Positions 17,051 to 27,600 of a stretch of DNA of 64,000 bases are shown here, in pieces. The position numbers and the translations under genes were made by a program. A model generated the notes under the pieces. The model had not been told where the DNA came from. It did not search any database and saw only the letters and a list, made by a program, of their open reading frames with translations. Positions within the stretch are counted from its first letter, which is position 1. Each line of letters opens with the position of its first letter. This DNA is from Winogradskyella wandonensis (GTDB taxonomy: Bacteria; Bacteroidota; Bacteroidia; Flavobacteriales; Flavobacteriaceae): NCBI RefSeq assembly GCF_004346845.1, contig NZ_SMGI01000001.1, positions 1 to 64,000 of the forward strand, in the 5' to 3' direction.

Positions 17051-18292
17051 ATGAAAAATATTTCAATATTTATATTAGCACTTTTAGTAAGTAGTGCTTC
17101 TTTTACTCAAACAACCACACAAATTATACCTAACACAAATGACAGTAGAGTAATAACCACTGGTGTTCCCTTTATGTTAGTTTCGCCCGATGCGCGTTCG
17201 GCAGCAATGGGAGATATGGGTGTTGCAACATCTGTCGATGGCTTTTCGCAGCAATACAACCCAGCAAAATATGCGTTTTCCGAAACTAAATCTGGAGTAG
17301 GTGTTAGTTTTACACCATATTTAACAAGACTTGTTAATGATATCTCAATTAGCTATTTAACTTATTTTAACCGCTTAAATGATTTTAGTGCGGTATCTGC
17401 GAGTGTTAAATATTTCAGTTTGGGAGAAATAGTTCTTACGCAAGACGCTAACGACCCAGGTGTGGCAGTAAAACCAAATGAGTATGCAGTAGATGTAGCT
17501 TATGCTCTAAAACTCCATGACCAATTTTCAATGGCTGTTGGTTTGCGTTATTTTAGGTCTGCATTGCGTATAGGTCAGGTAGACCCAAATGCTAATCCTG
17601 GTAGTTCCTTTGGTGCTGATATTACTGGCTATTATCAAAGTGAAGAAAATGCTTATAACGATTTTAATGGGCGATGGAGAGCAGGTTTTGCTTTGCAAAA
17701 TCTAGGGCCAAAATTTAGCTACGATGATGGTGGGCAAGATGTTTTTCAACCAACAAATTTAAGATTAGGTGGTGGATTCGATTTTATATTCGACCAAAAC
17801 AGTAAGTTAGCTTTAACCGCGGAGGTAACGAAATACTTAGTGCCAACACCTCCCGAAAGAGGAACCGTTATAGAGTTTGAAGATAATAATGGTAATGGTG
17901 TGTACGATGAAGATGACGATACACTAATCAGTGAAGAAGAAAACGTAATCATTGCAGGTCAAGACAACGATGTAAGTTTCTTGTCTGGTATGTTTCAATC
18001 TTTTGGAGATGCACCAGGTGGTTTTAGCGAGGAGCTTCAAGAGTTTACTTGGGCTTTAGGTGCAGAATACACCTATAATAATTCGTTCGCATTGCGCGCA
18101 GGCTATTTTAATGAATCTCAGGATAAAGGTGCTCGTCAATTTTTTGCTTTAGGTGCAGGTTTTAAATACACTACCATTCAGTTAGATTTATCATACCTGT
18201 TTTCGGCATCTAGAGTACAAAGTCCTTTAGAAAATACATTAAGATTCTCTTTAACCTTTAATTTTGGAGATGGTTCTTATACCGAATATTAA
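17051..18292 (+). CDS. porV: Type IX secretion outer-membrane protein PorV (LptO)
   Basis: 413 residues from ATG 17051. The frame is open back to a TTG at 17003, but the signal peptide MKNISIFILALLVSSASFTQ begins at the ATG, so I use it. FadL-like outer-membrane beta barrel that shuttles cargo to the PorU attachment complex. Seen: FMLVSPDARSAAMGDMGVATSVDG near the mature N-terminus, a family hallmark, followed by alternating strand patterns and a final strand ENTLRFSLTFNFGDGSYTEY. An acidic loop (about 280-310) with DNNGNGVYDEDDD looks like a Ca2+-binding stretch. It is co-transcribed with porU, and a terminator follows. Confidence 0.95.
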   Translation: MKNISIFILALLVSSASFTQTTTQIIPNTNDSRVITTGVPFMLVSPDARSAAMGDMGVATSVDGFSQQYNPAKYAFSETKSGVGVSFTPYLTRLVNDISISYLTYFNRLNDFSAVSASVKYFSLGEIVLTQDANDPGVAVKPNEYAVDVAYALKLHDQFSMAVGLRYFRSALRIGQVDPNANPGSSFGADITGYYQSEENAYNDFNGRWRAGFALQNLGPKFSYDDGGQDVFQPTNLRLGGGFDFIFDQNSKLALTAEVTKYLVPTPPERGTVIEFEDNNGNGVYDEDDDTLISEEENVIIAGQDNDVSFLSGMFQSFGDAPGGFSEELQEFTWALGAEYTYNNSFALRAGYFNESQDKGARQFFALGAGFKYTTIQLDLSYLFSASRVQSPLENTLRFSLTFNFGDGSYTEY

Positions 18293-18315
18293 TCGTAAAT
18301 TGTAATTCGATAATC

Positions 18316-18347
18316 AAAAAACTATTGCCAAAAGCAGTAGTTTTTTT
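18316..18347 (+). terminator. Terminator of the porU-porV operon
   Basis: A 13-bp stem (18316-18328 with 18334-18346) containing one T-G wobble, loop about 5 bases, ending in seven Ts. It sits 24 bases after the porV stop. Confidence 0.85.
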
Positions 18348-18364
18348 GTCTAAACGTAAATGTA

Positions 18365-18847
18365 ATGAAAGAGGTTAAAATTGAAACGACGTTAGAAGTT
18401 TACGATTCAATCGAAGATACTTCCGAGACTGTTCAAAATTTAATGAAGGTTGCGGTTGAGGCTCGCAATAAAGCGTATTCGCCATATTCCAGATTCGACG
18501 TAGGTGCAGCCATATTACTAGATAACGGGGAAATTATTTCAGGAAGCAATCAAGAAAATGCATCCTATCCATCTGGCCTTTGCGCCGAGCGTACAGCTAT
18601 CTATTATGCAGGCGCAAAATATCCAAAAGCTAAAATGCTTAAAATGGCGTTGACAGCTTCTTCACAAAATCAGCTAACATTGCAGCCAATTCCACCTTGT
18701 GGCGCGTGTAGACAAGCCATTGCAGAATACGAAGTAAAACAAAATTTGCCAATTGAGATTTACTTTATGGGCGCTAAAGGAAAAGTGGTAAAATCAAAAT
18801 CGCTAGCTAATTTACTGCCATTAGTTTTCGAAAGTTCCGTACTGTAA
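18365..18847 (+). CDS. cdd: Cytidine deaminase
   Basis: 160 residues, the homotetrameric type. Hydrolyses cytidine and deoxycytidine to uridine and deoxyuridine in pyrimidine salvage. Seen: substrate segment YSPYSRFDVGAAI, the zinc and proton-shuttle motif CAERTAIYYAG, and the two further zinc cysteines in PPCGACRQAI. The N-terminus has about 25 extra residues before the conserved core compared with the shortest bacterial enzymes. It is preceded by the porV terminator. cdd next to porV is a recurrent flavobacterial neighbourhood. Confidence 0.94.
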   Translation: MKEVKIETTLEVYDSIEDTSETVQNLMKVAVEARNKAYSPYSRFDVGAAILLDNGEIISGSNQENASYPSGLCAERTAIYYAGAKYPKAKMLKMALTASSQNQLTLQPIPPCGACRQAIAEYEVKQNLPIEIYFMGAKGKVVKSKSLANLLPLVFESSVL

Positions 18848-18902
18848 CGTTTTCGTAAAATAATCCAACGAATATGGGACAATTTTTACGAAATAGTGTT
18901 TC

Positions 18903-18930
18903 TTGGTTATAGCTTAAAATATTATTTTTG
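18903..18930 (+). promoter_or_regulatory. Promoter of pdhA-pdhC
   Basis: TTG (18903-18905), a 17-base spacer, and TATTTTTG (18923-18930) match the Bacteroidota consensus exactly. The pdhA ATG lies 52 bases downstream, leaving a leader of about 45 bases. Confidence 0.7.
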
Positions 18931-18982
18931 TTATTCTGTTTTGTCAAGTAGGCAAACTAATCGTTTTATATAATAGTGATTC

Positions 18983-19984
18983 ATGAAAAAAGTAACTAAA
19001 GAAGTTTACCTAAAGTGGTACGAAGACATGTTGTTTTGGCGCAAGTTCGAAGACAAACTAGCGGCAGTCTACATTCAACAAAAAGTAAGAGGTTTTCTTC
19101 ATTTATATAATGGTCAAGAAGCCGTTTTGGCTGGAGCATTGCATGCGATGGACCTTACAAAAGATAAGATGATTACAGCTTACCGTAATCATGTTCAGCC
19201 AATCGGTATGGGTGTTGACCCAAAGCGTGTTATGGCAGAATTATATGGTAAGGCAACAGGAACATCACAAGGTCTTGGAGGTTCTATGCATATTTTTTCC
19301 AAGGAACACCGTTTTTATGGTGGACACGGTATTGTTGGTGGACAGATTCCTTTAGGTGCTGGTATCGCTTTTGGGGATAAATATCACGATAGTGATGCTG
19401 TAACTATCTGCTGTTTTGGAGATGGAGCCGCAAGACAAGGCTCGCTTCACGAGACATTTAACTTAGCTATGTTATGGAATTTACCTGTAGTTTTCGTTTG
19501 TGAGAATAACGGTTACGCCATGGGAACTTCTGTAGAGCGCACAGCAAATCATACAGATATCTGGAAGCTTGGTTTAGGTTACGAAATGCCTTGCGGTCCA
19601 GTAGATGGGATGAATCCGGTAAAGGTTGCCGAAGCTTTTGATGAGGCCATTCAGCGCGCACGTAAAGGTGGTGGACCAACTTTCTTAGAGGTAAAAACCT
19701 ATCGCTACAGAGGACACTCAATGTCCGATGCACAGCATTACAGAACTAAGGAAGAGGTCGAAGAGTATAAGAAAATAGACCCAATTACGCAGGTAAAAGA
19801 TACAATCTTAGAAAACAAATATGCTACAGAAGACGAGATAAAAGCTATAGATAAGCGTGTTAAGGATTTGGTTTCTGAATGTGAAAAATTTGCAGAAGAA
19901 TCACCATATCCAGAAATAAACGTTATGTACGACTCTGTTTACGAGCAAGAAGATTATCCATTTATAGACCATAAAATTAGATAA
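18983..19984 (+). CDS. pdhA: Pyruvate dehydrogenase E1 component, alpha subunit
   Basis: 333 residues. Thiamine-diphosphate subunit that decarboxylates pyruvate in the pyruvate dehydrogenase complex. Seen: the N-terminal RGFLHLYNGQEAV stretch, GGSMHIF, and the cofactor motif GDGAARQGSLHE...CENNGYAMGT, followed by the phosphorylation-loop-like YRYRGHSMSDAQHYR. The length is typical for the alpha subunit of the two-chain E1. The beta subunit gene is not next door. pdhC starts 3 bases after the stop, so the pair forms an operon. Confidence 0.95.
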   Translation: MKKVTKEVYLKWYEDMLFWRKFEDKLAAVYIQQKVRGFLHLYNGQEAVLAGALHAMDLTKDKMITAYRNHVQPIGMGVDPKRVMAELYGKATGTSQGLGGSMHIFSKEHRFYGGHGIVGGQIPLGAGIAFGDKYHDSDAVTICCFGDGAARQGSLHETFNLAMLWNLPVVFVCENNGYAMGTSVERTANHTDIWKLGLGYEMPCGPVDGMNPVKVAEAFDEAIQRARKGGGPTFLEVKTYRYRGHSMSDAQHYRTKEEVEEYKKIDPITQVKDTILENKYATEDEIKAIDKRVKDLVSECEKFAEESPYPEINVMYDSVYEQEDYPFIDHKIR

Positions 19985-19987
19985 GCT

Positions 19988-21664
19988 ATGGCAGAAGTAA
20001 TAAATATGCCAAGACTAAGCGATACCATGGAAGAAGGTACCGTAGCAACATGGCTAAAACAAGTTGGTGATAAAGTAGAAGAAGGCGATATTTTAGCCGA
20101 AATAGAAACAGATAAAGCAACGATGGAGTTTGAGTCCTTTCATGAAGGAACACTGCTTCATATTGGTGTGAAAGAAGGAGAAACTACAAAAGTCGATGAG
20201 CTTTTGGCTATAATTGGAGACGAAGGTGAAGATATTTCGGGCCTTTTAAATGGCAAAGCTTCTGAGGGCAAAGAAGAAAATTCTAATAAAGATAATGGCG
20301 AATCCAAAAAAGAAGAAGATACTTCGACTTCAGAGTCGTCTTCAACTTCATCTTCAGAGGAAAAGCTACCTGAAGGTGTAGTTGTAGTAACAATGCCACG
20401 CTTAAGTGACACCATGGAAGAAGGTACGGTGGCGTCATGGTTAAAAAAAGTTGGTGATGAGGTCGAAGAAGGCGATATTTTAGCCGAAATTGAGACGGAT
20501 AAGGCTACTATGGAGTTTGAATCTTTTAACTCAGGAACGTTATTGCATATTGGTTTAGAAGAAGGTGATTCTGCAAAGGTAGATTCACTTTTAGCAATTA
20601 TTGGTCCAGCAGGTACTGATGTTTCGGGAGTAGCTAAAAACTTTAAGGCAGACGGTAAAACCGAAGCTAAAACAGAAACAAAATCAGAAACTAAAGAAGA
20701 AGCTTCAACAAGTTCAGCTTCTGAGAAAAAGGAAGAAAAAAAGGCTGTTACTTCGAGCGCAGCTGAAAAATCTCAATCAACTTCGACTTCAACTTCATCT
20801 TCTGAGAGAATATTTGCTTCACCATTAGCTAAAAAAATGGCTGAAGAAAAAGGAATAAATCTTAGTCAGGTAAAAGGTTCTGGAGAAAATGGCAGAATTG
20901 TAAAAAGAGATATAGAAAACTTTACGCCAGCAGCAGTTGCTACGTCTTCCGCTCCAGTTGCTAAGTTTGTGCCTACAGGACAAGAAGATTTCGATGAGGT
21001 TGCAAACAGTAATATGCGTAAGGCCATAGCAAAGAATTTAGCAAAGTCTAAATTCACCGCACCTCATTATTATTTAAGTGTTGAGTTCGATATGGATAAT
21101 GCTATTGCTTTCCGTACACAATACAACTCACTACCGGACACAAAAATATCCTTTAACGATATGATTGTAAAGGCATGTGCCTTAGCCTTACGTCAGCATC
21201 CACAAGTTAATTCTCAGTGGTTTGATGATAAAATGCGCATGAACAATCATGTTCATATCGGTGTTGCAGTAGCGGTACCAGATGGATTGGTTGTGCCAGT
21301 AGTGCGTTTTGCAAATGAACAGAGTTTACCACAAATTGGAGCAGCGGTTAAAGACTATGCGCGTAGAGCAAGAGATAAGAAATTGACTCTTGATGAAATG
21401 GAAGGTAGCACATTCACGATTTCTAATTTAGGAATGTTTGGTATAGAGAGTTTTACGTCTATCATCAACCAACCTAATTCCGCTATTTTATCTGTTGGTG
21501 CAATTGTACAAAAACCAGTGGTTAAAAATGGTGCAGTTGTACCTGGTAACACTATGAAATTGACGTTAGCTTGTGACCACCGAACGGTAGATGGTGCTAC
21601 AGGTGCGCAGTTTCTTCAAACATTAAAAGGATATATCGAGAATCCTGTAACGATGTTAGTGTAA
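19988..21664 (+). CDS. pdhC: Pyruvate dehydrogenase E2, dihydrolipoamide acetyltransferase, two lipoyl domains
   Basis: 558 residues. Core of the pyruvate dehydrogenase complex; moves the acetyl group from lipoamide to CoA. Domains in order: lipoyl domain 1 (about 2-78, lipoylated Lys43 in ETDKATMEF), a Ser/Glu/Lys-rich linker, lipoyl domain 2 (about 134-208, Lys172), a second flexible linker, the E1/E3-binding domain (about 277-312, ASPLAKKMAEEKG), and the catalytic domain to the end with His531 and Asp535 in DHRTVDG. The two lipoyl domains are very similar at DNA and protein level, suggesting internal duplication. It is in an operon with pdhA. Confidence 0.95.
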   Translation: MAEVINMPRLSDTMEEGTVATWLKQVGDKVEEGDILAEIETDKATMEFESFHEGTLLHIGVKEGETTKVDELLAIIGDEGEDISGLLNGKASEGKEENSNKDNGESKKEEDTSTSESSSTSSSEEKLPEGVVVVTMPRLSDTMEEGTVASWLKKVGDEVEEGDILAEIETDKATMEFESFNSGTLLHIGLEEGDSAKVDSLLAIIGPAGTDVSGVAKNFKADGKTEAKTETKSETKEEASTSSASEKKEEKKAVTSSAAEKSQSTSTSTSSSERIFASPLAKKMAEEKGINLSQVKGSGENGRIVKRDIENFTPAAVATSSAPVAKFVPTGQEDFDEVANSNMRKAIAKNLAKSKFTAPHYYLSVEFDMDNAIAFRTQYNSLPDTKISFNDMIVKACALALRQHPQVNSQWFDDKMRMNNHVHIGVAVAVPDGLVVPVVRFANEQSLPQIGAAVKDYARRARDKKLTLDEMEGSTFTISNLGMFGIESFTSIINQPNSAILSVGAIVQKPVVKNGAVVPGNTMKLTLACDHRTVDGATGAQFLQTLKGYIENPVTMLV

Positions 21665-21676
21665 TTATCGGTCTTT

Positions 21677-22240
21677 ATGATTAGAAAAATTATATTGTTT
21701 TGTGTAGTTGTAGGGTTTGCAAATACAGTAACAGCACAGTTTATTAAGGAAAGAAGCATTAATGCGCAAATTGGTTTAGGCCTAACAGTTCCCTATAACA
21801 GTGTAGACGATGTATCAAGTACAGGTTTTTTTATTCAAGGTGAATATGTTCTTACCGTAAAATCTTGGCTTGAACTCAAACCATATTTTGGGTTTATTAC
21901 TACAAACTCTAACGGAGAAGATGTAAACGGAAATCCTTCGCCCGAATTCGCAGAGGCTACTGCTGTTTTTTTAGGTGGAAAATTTAGGCTAAGAGCGCCT
22001 ATTCCATACGTAGCACCTTACATCGAATTAGGCATAGGCACATCAGTAGGAAAGTTTACCACAATAACCGCTTTTGATGTTGTAGATAAGTCAGGTTTGG
22101 CTTATCATATTCCAGTTGCTCTAGGTTTAGAACTAGGTAAAAATCATGGTGTCGATTTAGGCTTTACTTATTATTTTCAGCCTCAAGAAAAGCAATTTTC
22201 TGGCGCAGTCGCGGTTGGACTGTCATTCCCAATAGATTAA
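21677..22240 (+). CDS. Small outer-membrane beta-barrel protein, function unknown
   Basis: 187 residues. Seen: a signal peptide (about 1-21, ending near TVTAQF), then alternating hydrophobic/polar strands typical of an 8-strand outer-membrane barrel, such as YVAPYIELGIGTSVG, VALGLELGKNHGVDLGFTYYF and a final SGAVAVGLSFPID. No specific family was recognised. It starts 12 bases after pdhC and probably shares its transcript; a strong terminator follows. The function is unknown and the metabolic neighbours give no clear hint. Confidence 0.75.
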   Translation: MIRKIILFCVVVGFANTVTAQFIKERSINAQIGLGLTVPYNSVDDVSSTGFFIQGEYVLTVKSWLELKPYFGFITTNSNGEDVNGNPSPEFAEATAVFLGGKFRLRAPIPYVAPYIELGIGTSVGKFTTITAFDVVDKSGLAYHIPVALGLELGKNHGVDLGFTYYFQPQEKQFSGAVAVGLSFPID

Positions 22241-22262
22241 TTACAGAGAATTAAAATAATAG

Positions 22263-22297
22263 ACCTGATTTGAATTCATTTCGAGTCAGGTTTTTTT
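22263..22297 (+). terminator. Terminator after the pdhA-pdhC-barrel operon
   Basis: Stem ACCTGA/TCAGGT (22263-22268 with 22286-22291), extended inward by wobble pairs, followed by a run of seven Ts. Confidence 0.85.
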
Positions 22298-22323
22298 ATC
22301 TTTAGTCATTAAATAAATTCAAC

Positions 22324-23289
22324 ATGAAAAAAATACTACTCGTTTTAATAGTTCCTTTTCTAGCCTTCAACTGTAAAGCACAAAAGGAAGAGAAACAAGG
22401 TATAGAGATAACCAAAGATGAGGTTAAAACTATTGTGACCTATCTCGCTTCAGACGAACTTAAAGGCAGAAATACAGGTACAGATGGTATCGATGCTGCG
22501 GCAGATTACATTCAAAAGGAACTGAAATCATATGGTGTGAAGCCTTACTTTGATGGGTTTCTTGACGAATTTACATTTAAAGGTAGAGCTGAAGATAGTA
22601 TTACAGGCTATAATGTAGTAGGCTACCTTGAAGGAAATGACGAAAAATTAAAAAATGAATTTGTTGTCATTGGCGCACATTATGACCATATAGGCTTTGG
22701 AAAAAAGGTCGAAAACGATTCTATTGCCAATGGCGCTAACGATAATGCTACAGGTACCGCAACAGTAATGAGTATTGCTAAATATCTTGCAGATAAAAAG
22801 AATAACAAACGTAGCGTGATTTTTGCTTTATTCTCAGCAGAAGAAATGGGGTTAAGAGGCTCTGCCCATTTAGCAAAAAAATTAAAGAACCAAGACATAG
22901 ATTTATACACAATGATTAATTTCGAGATGCTTGGTGTGCCCTTTAAAGAAAGAGATTACGAAGTGTTTTTAACAGGTTACGATAAATCTAATTTTGCTTC
23001 AAAATTCAATGAGTATCAAGGAAGTAATCTTATAGGTTTTTCTGAAGTTTCTAAACAATACAGTTTGTTTAGACGTTCGGATAACTATGCGTTTTTTCAA
23101 GAATTTAATGTGCCAAGTCATACTATTTCGTCTTGTGATTTAACTAACTTTGACCACTATCATAAGGTGGGTGACGAGGCCGATAAGATGGACTATCCGT
23201 TTATGGCAGATGTCATAAACAAGACAATCGTTGGTCTAGAAAAAGTAATCAATTCGTCTTCTAAAGAAATTGTATTAACTAATGAGTAA
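22324..23289 (+). CDS. M28-family zinc aminopeptidase, lipoprotein
   Basis: 321 residues. Signal peptide with lipobox FLAFNC (Cys17), so probably an envelope lipoprotein. Zinc-site motifs of family M28 are visible: GAHYDHIGFG, NGANDNATGTA, FALFSAEEMGLRGS (the Glu pair), EMLGVP and a late His in FDHYH. Relatives are aminopeptidases or glutamate carboxypeptidase-like enzymes trimming peptides in the periplasm. The next gene starts inside its last codons (ATG at 23282), indicating translational coupling. The exact substrate is unknown. Confidence 0.88.
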   Translation: MKKILLVLIVPFLAFNCKAQKEEKQGIEITKDEVKTIVTYLASDELKGRNTGTDGIDAAADYIQKELKSYGVKPYFDGFLDEFTFKGRAEDSITGYNVVGYLEGNDEKLKNEFVVIGAHYDHIGFGKKVENDSIANGANDNATGTATVMSIAKYLADKKNNKRSVIFALFSAEEMGLRGSAHLAKKLKNQDIDLYTMINFEMLGVPFKERDYEVFLTGYDKSNFASKFNEYQGSNLIGFSEVSKQYSLFRRSDNYAFFQEFNVPSHTISSCDLTNFDHYHKVGDEADKMDYPFMADVINKTIVGLEKVINSSSKEIVLTNE

Positions 23290-23965
23290 ACACGTTATAA
23301 TTACAGGAACTAGTCGTGGGATTGGATTTGAATTGGTAAAATTATTTTCAAATCTCGGTCATAAGGTTTTAGCACTGTCAAGAAATAGTCAGCCCGTTTC
23401 TCAATTAGCCTTAGAAAATGTAACTGCAGTTTCGTGTGATTTAGCTGATGAAGACGATTACAAAAAGGTAGAAACTTTTATAAATAATGAATGGCAGCAT
23501 GTAGATATTCTCATTAATAATGCTGGAATGCTTTTAAATAAGCCTTTTGCCGAAACAACAATTTCAGATTTTACAAAGGTTTACCAGACTAACGTTTTTG
23601 GAGTTTCCGAAATGACTAGAATTGTTTTACCATTTATGCAAAAAGATAGCCATGTAATAACTATTAGCTCTATGGGAGGCATTCAAGGAAGTATGAAGTT
23701 TCCTGGTTTAGCCGCATACAGTTCTAGCAAAGGCGCAGTTATTACATTAACAGAACTATTAGCCGAAGAATATAAGGAGTCAGGTCCTCAATTTAATGTA
23801 TTGGCCCTTGGCGCTGTCCAAACCGAAATGTTAGAAGAGGCGTTTCCGGGATATCAAGCGCCAACAACAGCTTTAGAAATGGCACAGTATGTCTTAGATT
23901 TTTCCTTAACTGGTAATAAATTCTATAACGGTAAAGTGCTTCAAGTTTCCAATTCTACACCATAA
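23282..23965 (+). CDS. Short-chain dehydrogenase/reductase
   Basis: 227 residues. NAD(P)-dependent oxidoreductase with the classical SDR marks: TGTSRGIG cofactor loop near the N-terminus, NNAGML, the catalytic Ser in ITISSMGG and YSSSKGA (Tyr and Lys). It overlaps the M28 peptidase gene by 8 bases and abuts the HAD gene, forming a three-gene unit. The substrate cannot be inferred from sequence. It lacks any extra domain. Confidence 0.88.
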   Translation: MSKHVIITGTSRGIGFELVKLFSNLGHKVLALSRNSQPVSQLALENVTAVSCDLADEDDYKKVETFINNEWQHVDILINNAGMLLNKPFAETTISDFTKVYQTNVFGVSEMTRIVLPFMQKDSHVITISSMGGIQGSMKFPGLAAYSSSKGAVITLTELLAEEYKESGPQFNVLALGAVQTEMLEEAFPGYQAPTTALEMAQYVLDFSLTGNKFYNGKVLQVSNSTP

Positions 23966-24610
23966 ATGGGAAGCTACAAGTGCATAATTTTCGATTGTGA
24001 TGGTGTACTTGTCGATAGTGAACCAATAGGCAATCAAGTTTTGGTAGATATGGCTAATGAAGTGGGTGCGTCCATCGATTTAGATTATGCATATCAGTAT
24101 TTTAAAGGAAATTCAATTTACGATTGTGTAAGACATATTTCGTCGATTACAAATAAGCACCTTTCTGATGATTTCGTTACTGAATATAGAAAGCGGACTT
24201 ACGAGGCTTTTAAAATGTCTATCAAACCAATTGAAGGTATTAAGGAGGTGCTCGAAGGCATAGAAATTCCGTTTTGTGTAGCTTCAAGTGGACCTGAAAC
24301 AAAAATTAAACTCAATTTAAGCTTAACTGGATTGCTTCATTATTTTGAAGACAAAATTTTTAGCTGTTATACAATTCAAAAATGGAAACCTGAGCCAGAT
24401 GTATTTTTATTTGCGGCAGAAGCAATGGGTTTTTCACCAAAGGATTGTTTAGTAATAGAAGATAGTCTTACTGGAATTCAAGCTGCCAAAAATGGTGGTT
24501 TTGATGTTCTAGCTTTTACGGCACATGATTATAAAGACGAACTGTCTAAAATAACCGACAACACGTTTGACAACATGTTAAATCTACCGCTCCTATTAAC
24601 AAAAGATTAA
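23966..24610 (+). CDS. HAD-superfamily hydrolase, beta-phosphoglucomutase-like
   Basis: 214 residues. Haloacid dehalogenase fold with all four motifs: FDCDGVLVDSEP (nucleophile Asp and general acid), SSGPETK, the Lys in KPEPDVF and the acidic pair in VIEDSLTG. The cap domain is the four-helix subfamily IA type. Relatives are phosphatases or phosphomutases acting on sugar phosphates; the substrate is not predictable. The start directly follows the SDR stop. Confidence 0.88.
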   Translation: MGSYKCIIFDCDGVLVDSEPIGNQVLVDMANEVGASIDLDYAYQYFKGNSIYDCVRHISSITNKHLSDDFVTEYRKRTYEAFKMSIKPIEGIKEVLEGIEIPFCVASSGPETKIKLNLSLTGLLHYFEDKIFSCYTIQKWKPEPDVFLFAAEAMGFSPKDCLVIEDSLTGIQAAKNGGFDVLAFTAHDYKDELSKITDNTFDNMLNLPLLLTKD

Positions 24611-24642
24611 GAGTAATTTTTATATTAGCAAAAAAGAAATAT

Positions 24643-27600
24643 ATGCTAAGAAAATTACTCAAAAACTTCCCTCTTATTCTTATGGTTTTGGGTTTTTCAA
24701 TCCAAAATTTATCAAGTCAAACTTTCGATAGAGTAGAAGATATTGCTGGTCTCGGAATTCTCGAAGAAAATAATGGTGTGGCTGTTGCAGATTATGATGG
24801 CGACAATGACCTTGATATTTTTGTTGTTGCTAGAGCAAAAGACAATCCAGATAGTCCAAAAACATTAAGCCGTTTGTTTAGAAACAATAATGATGGCTCT
24901 TTTACGGATGTTACGGAGTCTGCTGGATTAACTGATTTGTTGTCTCAAGACGAAGGTGGTGGCGATTGGTTTGGTCTCGAGGGACAAAAAAGTGGAGCAT
25001 CATGGGGTGATTATAACAATGATGGTTTTCCGGATTTGTTTTTAACCTATTCTTTTAAAGTACAGCTATGGCGAAATTTGGGTAACGGTACTTTTGTAAA
25101 CCTGACTTCTATTGCAGGTTTTGATTCTTTAAACGATTGTAGAAATACTGGTGCTACTTGGTTCGATTATAATAATGACGGATTCTTAGACATCTATGTA
25201 AGCGATTGGGATGAATGCGCGAGTAATCAATTATTTAGAAATAACGGAAATAATACATTTACAGATGTTACAGCATCTACTGGGATTCAGGCTACAAATG
25301 GATTAGCGAGTTATGTAGCACTACCATTCGATTTTAACGAAGATGGTTTTATGGACCTTTATATTTCAAATGATTTCGATGAGCCTAATGATTTGTACAT
25401 CAATAATAATGGCACCTCATTTAGCAGTCAAGCGCAAGCATTTGGCGTGGATACTATGGGAGACGATATGGGTATTACCATAGGAGATTACAATAAAGAC
25501 GGGTACTTCGATTTGTTCATCACAGCAATTGACAACAACTTCCTGTTAACAAATAATGGAGATAATACGTTTACTGAAAATGCAGATACTTTTGGTTTAG
25601 GAAATACACTCTGGGCTTGGGGAACACGCTTTTCAGATTTCGATTTAGACGGTGATGAAGACTTATATGTAGTCAACGGTTATGAGTTTGAAAATAGAAG
25701 TACTGAGCCTAATTTCTATTTTAGAAATTTACACGCGCAAGGACAAAATAATTTTGAAGATGCGTCACAAGAATTAAACCTCAATGAGCTAACCATAAGT
25801 GTCGAGGCTATAGATTGGGATTACGATAATGATGGTGACATCGATTTGTATGTTACCAATAACGATGGCCCTTCTTTCTTATACGAAAACAAAACACTCA
25901 ATTTCGACGATGCTAGTCCTGCATTACATTGGTTTAAGTTAGACTTACAAGGCACCACGTCCAATAGGGATGCTATAGGTACAATTGTTAAGCTAACAAC
26001 AGCTAACGATACGTTTATAAGATATAAATCAGGAGTTGGTTTTTTAAGTCAAAGTTTAACTCCTGTACATTTTGGACTAAATGATGAAACAGAAATTCTA
26101 GAAATTGAAATTAGCTGGCCATCTGGTCTAGTAGAAACATATTCTAACCTTAGTGCCGATGTAACAATGAAAGCTATTGAGGGTCAAGGAATTGAAGTTT
26201 TAAATATTGAGCCAAGCCAAAAAGTATATGGCTGTACAGACCCAGTTTCGTGTTCTTACAATCCAGAAGCTACTTTAGATGACGGTAGTTGTACATATTT
26301 AGATTCCCAAATAATAGTCGGAGCAACAAACGCTGCATTTTATTCTACAGAGACGTACACTTATACTTTAGGTGCAAATTCAACAGCTGTTTGGAATGTG
26401 GTTGGTGGAGAGATTTTAAGTGGTCAAGGTACTGATACGATTACGGTGCATTGGGAATTAGAAGCAGAAGGAATAGTTTCGGTTGTGGAATCTGATGAAC
26501 AATGCTCTAGTCAAGAAATTTCTATTAGCGTTGAATTAAACGCTACAGATTTACCAGATAATATTTCCATTGCTAGACTTTGGAATGAAGCGCTTCTGGA
26601 TGCTATCAGAGGCGATTTTGCTAGGCCAACGGTACACGCTAGAAATTTGTTTCATACCAGTGTTGCTATGTACGATATTTGGGCAATTTATGACGACCAA
26701 GCAAGACCTTATCTAATAGGAAATGAGGTTAATGGATTTTCAAGTGAGCTTGAAGATTTTATTCCAATAAATTCAAATGAAGAATCCGTAAGAGAGGCCA
26801 TTAGTTATGCAATGTACCGTTTGCTGTCATACCGTTTTCAAAATTCTCCTGGCGCTGAAGCTAATCAGGAGCGTATCGATTTGTTGATGGAAAAATTAGG
26901 TTATGAAACTACATTTACTTCCGTTTTATACGAATTTGGAAATGCAGCGGCATTAGGGAATTATGTGGCGCAAACCATTATAGATTATGGAAGCCAGGAC
27001 GGTTCAAGAGAAAATACAGGTTATGACAATGCCTATTATCAGCCCGTAAATCAAGCTTATAATCTAGAATTAGATAACAACCCGCCTGTAGTAGACCCAA
27101 ACCGTTGGCAACCCCTAGGTTTAGATACTTTTATAGATCAGGGCGGTAATGTGGTTGAAGGGAATGTGCCAGAATTTTTAAGTCCAGAATGGGGAAATGT
27201 AAACGGTTTTGCACTTAAAGAAGAAGATGTGACAACCTACAATAGAGATGGAAATAATTACCGTGTTTTTCATGATCCTCAAGCACCACCACAGATTAAT
27301 ACTACAGTTGAAGATGAAGAAAGTGAGCAGTATAAATGGGGGTTTTCTATGGTTTCGGTATGGCAATCGCATTTAGACCCAACAGATGGTGTATTGATAG
27401 ATATTTCACCAGGTGCCATAGGAAATACCGATATAGCTGATTTTCCTAGGGATTTTTCAGAATATCCTTCATTTTATAATTTTATAGAAGGTGGAGATAT
27501 AGGTACAGGACACTCTGTTAACCCAATAACATCATCGGCTTATGAGCCAAATATCGTTCCAAGGGCTGATTATGCCAGAGTTTTAGCAGAATTTTGGGCC

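Noticed and set aside
18848-18982. Possible riboswitch or leader before pdhA
   Set aside because: Only a simple consensus promoter and about 45 untranslated bases are present; no stable conserved structure was visible.
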